Shown here piece after piece: positions 57,801-64,000 of a stretch of 64,000 nt of DNA. This DNA is from Mytilus galloprovincialis. Its lineage: Eukaryota; Mollusca; Bivalvia; Mytilida; Mytilidae. Numbering within the stretch: the first letter of the stretch is position 1; every line of letters starts with the position of its first letter. The notes beneath the pieces were generated by a model that saw only the letters and a program-made list of their open reading frames with translations, made no database searches and was not told the DNA's origin. The stretch lies in the NCBI RefSeq assembly GCF_965363235.1, contig NC_134846.1:30824218-30888217 (forward strand), written 5' to 3'. Made by a program: the position numbers and the translations under genes.

Positions 57801-58843
57801 TTATGCTAATTTGTATCGTTATACATATGACTTTCAATTTTCAGAATTTAAAGCGACATGCAGAAAGTTTGGAAATCAAAAGTCAATAAAATATAAAATT
57901 ATATATGACAGATAAAAACATGCTGGTGGACGTTTCGTCTCCGAGTGTATCGCCAGCCCAGTAGTCAGCACTTAGGTGTTGACATGAATATCAGTTATGT
58001 GGTCATTTTTATAAATTTCCTGTTTACAAAACTTTGAATTTTTCGAAAAAACTAAGGATTTTCTTATTCCAGGCATAGATTACCTTAGCCGTATTTGGCA
58101 CAATTTTTTGAAATTTTGGATTCTCAATGCTCTTCACTTTTGTATTTGTTTGGCTTTATAACTGTTTTGATATGAGCCTTACTGATGAGTCTTATGTAGA
58201 CTAAACGCGCGTCTGGCGTACTAAATTATAATCCTGGTAACTTTGATAACTATTTACACCACTAGGTCGATGCCTCTGCTGGTGGACGTTTCGTCCCCGA
58301 GGGTATCACTAGCCCAGTAGTCAGCACTTCGGTGTTGACATGAATATCAGTTATGTGGTCATTTTTATAAATTTCCTGTTTACAAAACTTTGAATTTTTC
58401 GAAAAAACTAAGGATCTTCTTATCCCAGCCATAGATTACCTTAGCCGTATTTGGCACAATTTTTTGGAATTTTGGATTCTCAATGCTTTTCAACTTTGTA
58501 TTTGTTTGGCTTTATGACTATTTTGATATGAGCGTCACTGATGAGTCTTATGTAGACGAAACGCGCGTCTTGCGTACTAAATTATAATTCTGGCTGGTAA
58601 CTTTGATAACTATTTATGAAAACTGATGTATCATGATTGTTGAAAACTAATTTTGTAAATGCGGTAAATATCTTTAATTAACCTGATAAGTTCGTTAGTA
58701 TTATTTTGATGATAAGGGATACATTCATTAAAAAAAACGTATAATGCACTATATCGTTTTATTGATCTATTTACCTGCTTGCACACAGACAGTTAGTATA
58801 ATGGCCTGGAGTAACAGTTGAAAAATCTTTATAAATAAAGTCA
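45574..58843 (-). CDS. Ig-like single-pass membrane receptor candidate (six coding exons recognised)
   Basis: Exons 58775-58843, 55773-56111, 54960-55061, 52434-52562, 49731-49760 and 45574-45812 all join in phase 1 and give an open frame of about 302 residues. Order of parts: a signal peptide (core FQLLLQAIILTVCVQA); a Cys-rich ectodomain with FRCISS and VISCEMRFIV and several N-glycosylation sites (NNST, NGSC, NSST, NKT); a membrane span (VVMAFLALAHIITCGIWC); a basic stop-transfer (TKRSRKCYCKCRWKK); and a cytoplasmic tail with TYERL and GGYIPV tyrosines, ending in a Cys-rich segment. I infer a type I surface receptor. The Ig-like call is tentative, from Cys spacing and strand-like pattern. 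The first exon begins TG after an AG acceptor, so the ATG may be split over an intron. Confidence 0.75.
46200..46530 (+). mobile_element. 3' fragment of Penelope-like element
   Basis: GTTGACCGTTATGGAAAAAC, CAGATGATATCGGATATGTT, CATGTGGAGGAGGATCTGCT, ending TATCTTTCGTCCCTCTTTT. Same family as 4190-4600. It lies in an intron of the receptor candidate. Confidence 0.65.
46600..49000 (+). pseudogene. LINE reverse transcriptase C-terminal region, interrupted
   Basis: WNTIGKLLLQKFYIKYNCDN and FPKYYL lie before 46784. The frame resumes as NLIKTWSKFLSIPSPTNKND after 48151, then WDEKTKNIKS..., then ISWKRVHNIIYTEQKL and CHFCKTENKTLTHLFYSC, the terminal zinc-binding motif. In-frame stops and frameshifts kill it. 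The split at TTAA is due to a transposon. Confidence 0.75.
46788..48150. mobile_element. TTAA-flanked 1.36-kb element inside a LINE
   Basis: The ends are GGGGGTAGGCCTTGGTA and (reversed) GGGGGTAGACCTGGTA, flanked by TTAA at 46784-46787 and 48151-48154. Removing it with one TTAA restores the LINE frame (FPKYYL joined to NLIKTW). TTAA duplications fit piggyBac or Kolobok elements. No transposase is seen, so it is non-autonomous. Confidence 0.85.
49731..49760 (-). CDS. Receptor candidate, 30-nt microexon
   Basis: GGGACGTAG|ACATGC to AGATCTG|GTAGGT, phase 1 to 1, encoding MRSKSITRS plus split codons. The acceptor has a weak pyrimidine tract, so this is the least secure exon. Confidence 0.5.
49872..49960. 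repeat. ~43-bp tandem duplication
   Basis: Two near-identical units contain TGTTTATCTGTTGTCATAAA and TGTTTATCTATTGTCATAAA, each followed by TCATAATATCTAATAA. Confidence 0.8.
50098..50456 (+). repeat. Mollusc-type dispersed repeat ending in a GTGGGGCAT motif
   Basis: AAGAATGTGTCCAAAGTACA, CCCCACTCGCATTATCAT, CATATCATAAGGAACATGTG, GACAGACGGACGAACGGACG and GCCCCTCTGCTATCATAGGT. I know this as a frequent bivalve repeat; no coding capacity. Confidence 0.7.
50460..51840. other. Intron sequence, nothing recognised
   Basis: AT-rich DNA within the receptor candidate's intron between 49760 and 52434. Confidence 0.45.
51840..51970 (-). repeat. Diverged R3 fragment
   Basis: TTGGCAAAATCTTTCAGAAT, GAGCGTCGCTGATGGATAT and GCCTGTCTGGCGTAC are a worn copy of R3. 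Two overlapping open frames here are repeat translation. Confidence 0.55.
52434..52562 (-). CDS. Receptor candidate, transmembrane exon
   Basis: The acceptor is TCTTATTTTCAG|CCTTAG and the donor AATTCAG|GTGGGT; 129 nt, phase 1 to 1. It encodes one hydrophobic span followed by Lys, Arg and Cys. Confidence 0.78.
52966..53410 (+). pseudogene. BEL/Pao retrotransposon polyprotein fragment
   Basis: Reads HLEKANITIETVDDNKIEIE, then LLIGADYYWSIIGNETIRGD, EPTAVKSGIGYLMSGSV and AVVCNFENMLCLNSFELKEA. L-I-G-A-D-Y-Y-W followed by G-Y-L-x-S-G is the hallmark of the region between protease and RT in Pao-type elements. Sequence beyond 53408 has stops; no LTRs are visible. Confidence 0.75.
53901..54035. repeat. 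Foldback repeat
   Basis: AGATATGAAGATTTTTTCACCC is answered by GGGTGAGCAAATCTTCATATCT, with partly complementary interior (CATATTTC and GAAATATG). Probably a small foldback element. Confidence 0.7.
54036..54950. other. Intron sequence, nothing recognised
   Basis: One short open frame (54191-54382) has no domain. No repeat family is recognised. Confidence 0.4.
54960..55061 (-). CDS. Receptor candidate, membrane-proximal stalk exon
   Basis: The acceptor is ATTTTCTTTAG|AATTCT and the donor TTAACAG|GTTGGT; 102 nt, phase 1 to 1. It is Ser, Thr and Asn rich (FFQTNSSTSIYLNKMDNKTN). Confidence 0.7.
55773..56111 (-). CDS. Receptor candidate, Ig-like ectodomain exon
   Basis: The acceptor is TATGTTGTAG|CTTCAT and the donor GGAAAAG|GTATTT; 339 nt, phase 1 to 1. 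It encodes SFINVQFTGEMDNDNISRF through ELIASVQYDGK with nine cysteines. Confidence 0.78.
56330..56610 (+). repeat. Dispersed repeat R5, copy
   Basis: GACATGTGGTATGATTGCCA, GTCAACCCTACGGCCTTCTA and GGAATACACAGAGTTGGGTG. Related to 17757-18060. It lies in intron 1 of the receptor candidate. Confidence 0.55.
57065..57550 (+). repeat. Dispersed repeat R2, full uninterrupted copy
   Basis: Runs from GGAAGTATCCATTTGACGTG through AACACAATGTTGACTGCTGT to TTTCGGTATTTTTGTTATTT. It serves as the empty-site reference for the R1 insertion at 34933. Open frames here are repeat translation. Confidence 0.75.
57918..58615 (-). repeat. R3 array, about two units, inverted
   Basis: Two units of ~350 bp, each with GTGGACGTTTCGTC, GCCGTATTTGGCACAATTTT and GCGCGTCTGGCGTAC or its variant. 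Orientation is opposite to 36261-36835. Confidence 0.8.
58775..58843 (-). CDS. Receptor candidate, signal-peptide exon
   Basis: The acceptor is GTTGTTACAG|TGACTT and the donor CAAGCAG|GTAAAT. If the preceding exon ends in A, the start codon is A|TG. The encoded hydrophobic stretch ends at a plausible cleavage site after CVQA. Confidence 0.65.
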
Positions 58844-58849
58844 CTGTAA

Positions 58850-60748
58850 CAACAAGGCATACATATTATTCATTAACCTTGCAACATTATATCAAAACAA
58901 ATTGCTAAAATATTAGCTTTTTGGAAATATCTTTTATTTATATATTTGTTTTTCATTCATCATGCTCAACGGAAACAAATAATCTAAATGCTTTGTAAAA
59001 GGTATGAGTGCGATTATATCCAAATAAATATGAAAGAAATCGTTAAAGATAACTAATTAGTGGTATATACATTGTACGTCGATTCTCTCTTTACTTAGTA
59101 ATTAAATGTTAATTTCGGTAAACTGTCGTTGCCTCTTAACTAGTATAGATACATATATATGAATATAGATCCTCCTATTAGATATACAATATTCCAGATT
59201 TTTTTTTTCTACGTGGACTTTCCTGAAAAAAAAGGTTTCTTCTTAGAATAAAGCTATCAAATCAAGCAGTGATTCACAAAGGGGATGTCCTGGTTATCCC
59301 TTCAAAACATTATATGGAATCAAATGTTATATCGAATAGTATGAAAAAGTTCATAACGGTCATTACTGACTAACGAACTTAATCATGTTAAAATGAATTG
59401 CAAATTTGTTTCCGTTTCATGCTTAAAATAACATGCCCAAAACGCTTTAATTTCTATTCATACCGGATAAAGGTATTGTTGTTTTATCTAACATTGTTTA
59501 TGTTAAAAACTATGTTTTAAGTTGTTATTCGATAGGTGTAAATGCCCGGTAAATTCTTTTCTTTCTGACAATAAATTAACATATACGCATCATTGCATTA
59601 CATGTACACAATAATTTTATTGAAGCTTTTTCTTTAAACCCTGTAGACTTGTGATTATGGTTCACAGTTAATTAAGTAAACTAAACAACGCCATATTCCA
59701 ACTTGAAAATATAAAATATATATTGGGTGTAGCCTAAATGTTAATAACATTTCAGGTAGTATGGGAGTATAAATAAAAATGATAGACTTTGTTCAAATTT
59801 TTTTCACCCAACGTGGTTCAAATGTAGTATGTATTGTAATATTCAAAAGTTAAATACAAATTATAGGTCTAAATGTTGTCAAGCTATAGCTACTAGACGT
59901 GGAAAATAACAGGATTTTTCTGAATAATACAAGTATATGCATATAAGGTAGACGAAATGATAGAATTAAGAAATAGCATATGATAGATAAAAAAAGGCTT
60001 TTAATGTCATTAATAGGGTCAACGTAAATTTTTTGCTGTTAACATAAAAAATAAATGTAGATTCCTTTATAAATCATACAATTCCCGATTAACCTATAGA
60101 GTTATAGTTATGACTCTTATGAATAAAATGTTAATACAGCAAACTTGTTCTACCGTCTGTAAAAATAGTAATGTTGAGATAAAATAATACAAATAAAACT
60201 ATTAACCTGAGGATACCATAATTGCACCTTTTTTGACAGTTGTTCATCTACGTTTATTTTTAATCCATACAAAAGTATCCACTGTGGTAATATTCTGTAG
60301 AATTATAGTACAAATGTACCTATAATTTATTTTTGGTCTGGATATTCACTATTTGCTATCATTTGATAAGATCGATTGCATAATAAGTTGCACAGTTTTC
60401 TCTGCTTTTGAAACTTTTCTGTTTGAATCCGTCCATGTTTTCTTGCTACAACCGGAAACTACACTTGTAAATTTATTGTGTGAGTCAATAAACGAATTTA
60501 GTTGTACCTTCCTTGTATAATGCCGAATTTCAGATGTGAAAATGACCCGTGTAGATATCTAATACCTTACATACCTACATGGATTTTTTTCAAAGTAATT
60601 TTATCAACCCCGACGATACCTAGTTTTAAATGAAATATGCCAAAAGGCATTAAACAATGATCTGTATATGGTAATTTGTTTCTTCGATATTTAAAATGCA
60701 AACTATAATTTAATTAAACAATAGTTATCAATTGTTTTTTGTTTAAAT
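58850..60748. other. 5' side of the receptor candidate, nothing recognised
   Basis: The 5' UTR exon and promoter of the receptor candidate should lie upstream of 58843, but no exon can be chosen. AT-rich with no recognised repeat. Confidence 0.45.
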
Positions 60749-60769
60749 GGGGGGGGGGGGGGGGGGGGG
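60749..60769 (+). repeat. Poly(G) tract, 21 G
   Basis: An uninterrupted run of 21 G in AT-rich surroundings. It could form a G-quadruplex; length may be a sequencing estimate. Confidence 0.9.
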
Positions 60770-61910
60770 TTTACTTCTAAATGTTTAAATTTTGATAGAT
60801 TAAGACAGAATAATCATTCCTTTCTCCAGTGTTTTTGGACTGAAATTTCAAAACGTTTTGTTGACGCCCTTTTTAAATTTCGATGCAAATAATGTGTTAA
60901 TTTATCACTACGACAAAGACACATGATGTTAGATGAATTTTATATTGCAAACATTTTCGTAACATGTTTAAAAGTTGACAAAGTTAACAAATTCGTGTGT
61001 AGGATTTTGAAAATCTAATTGATCCTTTCTGTATTCGGAAATATTTTTTGACTATTTATGCATAATTGATTTTCGTATTACATGTAAATGTTTCATAGTT
61101 TCATGCTCTCTTCGTTTGAAGATTTAATGATTTACATCTATGTATATCATTTAATCTATCAAATGACTTAATATTCTTGTTTTCTATAGAATAACAGCTA
61201 CATACTTTATAATGGAATGGGGGAGCATACATATAATAATGTGTCCCAGTTTAATCTTTTCATACGAAAGAAATTATATTCAGAATAGTTCAATTCGTTA
61301 ATTTGTTGAAGAATTTATGTACTTTTATTTGTTAAATGTTATGAAAAAGGGAGAAAAAACTGGCACTGCCCTTTCATTAACTAAGTCAGTACAATACATC
61401 ACTTACAAATTTATGATTTCAAAAGTTTGTATCTAGAATAGTAAGTTTTATTTCACGTTATAAAAAGGCCGTATGGTGTATTTAACTTGAATGCTTCGGA
61501 AAAGAATATCACAGTTTTAGTTTGGTAGGTAAAATATGATGCAAAATCTTTGCAGAAAATAATATTTGATGAAACATTTTAAAATACATTATCTGAACCA
61601 TATACCATAAGTCAGATAATGTATATCTAAAGGTGTTTCATGTCGTATAACACAACTCGGACTGTCAGGATTGCACAAACGACGCCTTACGGTTGATGCT
61701 TCATTTGACCAAACCTAACCGTTAACGGGTTTTATTAGTATCGGTATCGGATTCGACCCGAATCATGTTAATTAGTTGTCATATTAATTACGTGGGCCTG
61801 GAATGGTGTTATTTTTAATCAACACCTTTTTCTGTATTAGTTTTAAATTTAGTGGATTCTCTGATTCGTTGTTAACGTGTTTAACCAGTAATATGGTCGT
61901 CTGGTAAACA
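60770..61910. other. Intergenic, no gene seen
   Basis: AT-rich; no gene or repeat family recognised. Confidence 0.5.
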
Positions 61911-63115
61911 GAGTCCCCTGCTGGTACCAATTTTGGAGGATGATTCGGCTACAAAATAACTACACTTAGTCAGGACCTCATTAGGAACATTTATGGCATG
62001 CTTGGTTTCATTCTATTTAGTGGTTCTCTTAAATGAAACAATAGTTTTTGTATTTACCAATGGTTCCTATATTAAACTAGCTCCCCCTACTGGCAGCCAT
62101 CTTGGATGACAAATCAAGCTACAAATCAAGCTACAAAGTAGCAACACTTGGTCAGCACCCCAAAAGAAACTTCCATACCATGTTTGGTTTCAATCAATTT
62201 AGCGGTGGCTAGAAGACATTTGTACATATTTCCGACAGAGTGCTTTCTTAAACTAAGCCTGTTTGCATTAATCTTGGTTGATACATTTGAAACACAGTAA
62301 CAACACTTGGTTAGCATCGCATAATGAACATTCATACCATATTTGGTTTCATTCCATTCAGTTGTTCTTCAAAAGAACACTTTTGTATGTATTACACTAA
62401 CGGTCCTTTGTTCAACTAAAATTACCTATTGGCACCAATATTGGACTGGATGATTGATTGACTACAAAATATTAAAACGTAATCAGCACCTCATTTGAAA
62501 CATTCTCCTCATGTTTGGTTTCATTCCCTTCACTGGTTCTCTTAAAGAAAACATTTGTATGTATCTATCATAGGGTTCAGTGTTAAACTATGTGCCCGAG
62601 GGCGGCAATCTTTGATTATTGACCGCCCACAAAGCAACAACACTTGATCAGAACCTCATATGGAACAATTGTGCTATGTTTTATTTCATTCAATTTTGTG
62701 TTCTTTAAAATTTGTATGTATTTCCCAAAGAGTGTTAAAAGTAAACCTCTCTCTGGAAGCTATCTTGGACAAATGATCCGTTCAAAGAATTACCTCTTGT
62801 TCAAACCCTTATAAGGAACATGCATGACAAATTTGGTTCCATACCCTAAAGTGTTTCTCTAAAAGAAGACATTTGTATGTATTGTTCATCGGGTCCTATG
62901 TTAAACAAAATCCCCCGCTAGCGTCCATTTTGGATCAGCTACAAAGTCTCAACACTTGGTCTATAACTTATAATGAATATTCGTGCAATGGTTGGTTTCA
63001 TTCTATTTAGTTGCTCTCTAGAAGAAATTCAAAATGTTAGAAAATTAACGGACAACATACGACGGACGACGGACACCAAGTTAGGTCAGATGCCCTAATC
63101 ACCTAGGTCTGATGA
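61910..63115 (+). repeat. Diverged tandem repeat, about seven units of 158-181 bp
   Basis: The landmark TTGGTTTCATTC recurs near 62002, 62183, 62343, 62513, 62674 (diverged), 62835 and 62992. Each unit holds ATTTTGGA or ATCTTGGA, GCTACAAA, AACACTTGGTCAG, an AGGAACATT-like segment and ACATTTGTATGTAT. The array ends with ACGACGGACGACGGACACCA and GGTCTGATGAGCTAATG. The 62126-62335 open frame is repeat translation. Confidence 0.75.
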
Positions 63116-64000
63116 GCTAATGAAAAAAGAACACTATAAATCTTAAGAAAAGAAACGTTAAAAACATACTTTTTTGTCTTGATGTGTGTGTTCCTGACAA
63201 AACCTTTTCCGTCATTCAGAGTGACAAACAAAAAGATATTAAATTACCGTGATTCATGATACGCATCACCAATAGAAATATACTGATTTAGTGCCAAAAG
63301 CGACCTTTTTATGCTAGAACTTGTTGATTATTTTTGTAAGTATTGAATTAAAAATATTATTTTTTCCGTTAAGAGAAACATTTTAAACAGCTTCGATTAA
63401 GAAACAGTTACTCAATGAAAGGCTAAATTAATACATTTAATATGTTATTATGTTACCTCAATCGGCTAGTCAATATAAGTCCGAATCAATTTGTTGATAT
63501 ACATTTATTTTTAGATATAGCTAACTTTCTTTATCCACAATATTTCAGAATACATTAAAAAATGTATTTGCTCATTTAAAAGTAGGTACCAAAACTCAGT
63601 TTATAGATATTTAAGATACTATGGCAAATTAAAGGAATGAGATATTTTAGTCTTAACATCTATTGTTTAAAATATGAAAACTATATTTTATATTTCTCAG
63701 AAATCTTACAAAAACTGATTGTGTTATGTCTAATAATGTTTGCCACAACACCGTCACATACATTGTATGAGTTAGACTTATATATGTCCCATTAAAATAT
63801 AGCACCGATGGTCATATTATATTTGGAGACCTTGGCATCGTTAACTCAACAAAGGTCCGAAATATTGGATTTTTTCACTGGTGGAATAAACCTAGTTTTA
63901 TAGCTAGCTCAACCTTGCACAGTTGCATAAATTCCATTATATTGACAACGAAGTGTGAACAACCAAAATAGACATAAAAGATAAATATGTCAAAAACACA
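63116..64000. other. Intergenic, no gene seen
   Basis: AT-rich; nothing recognised to the end of the window. Confidence 0.5.

Noticed and set aside
62126..62335. 69-residue minus-strand frame
   Set aside because: It comes from the tandem array at 61910-63115.

Overview
This window looks like nuclear DNA of a marine bivalve, most likely a mussel of the Mytilus type. It is AT-rich, its genes are split into short exons by kilobase-scale introns, and it is crowded with dispersed repeats and decayed transposons. I recognise several of the repeats as common mussel or mollusc families. I see no bacterial operon features, tRNA, rRNA or CRISPR array. The species call rests on repeat and gene character only.

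Three host genes can be assembled from exons with matching splice phases. Two are paralogues of the vitelline membrane outer layer protein 1 (VMO1) family on the minus strand, at 3580-7468 and 33291-37499. Each has three phase-0 coding exons of identical lengths (228, 198 and 234 nt) and encodes a secreted protein of 219 residues. The third, at 45574-58843 on the minus strand, has six coding exons recognised, all joined in phase 1. It encodes a roughly 302-residue type I membrane protein with a signal peptide, a Cys-rich and glycosylated Ig-like ectodomain, one membrane span and a tail with paired tyrosine motifs.

The most notable object is a 12,946-bp transposon at 8632-21577. It has perfect 58-bp terminal inverted repeats beginning CACGGTG, a 5-bp target duplication (AGTCT), and symmetric clusters of a ~21-bp subterminal motif at both ends. 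It is inserted in a dispersed repeat whose sequence rejoins when the element is removed. It carries a three-exon gene (13907-19923, minus strand) for a protein of at least 1,399 residues. That protein has a YqaJ-type nuclease with all catalytic motifs present, followed by a long region with D, D-x-x-H and E motifs that suggest a DDE transposase. A seven-finger C2H2 gene lies in convergent orientation inside the same element. I cannot place this combination in a transposon superfamily I know.

Other mobile DNA includes: a 3.6-kb element with inverted ends (27139-30722) carrying the wreck of a conserved gene family of unknown function; an 835-bp element with 9-bp target duplications that encloses a reverse-transcriptase fragment (44344-45178); a TTAA-flanked element (46788-48150) that precisely interrupts a LINE; a TA-flanked MITE; an element with inverted ends containing an 80-bp perfect palindrome; several Penelope-like RT fragments; a BEL/Pao fragment; foldback repeats; and tandem arrays. 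Four dispersed repeat families recur and are called R1, R2, R3 and R5 below. All calls come from reading sequence and splice signals; no searches were run.
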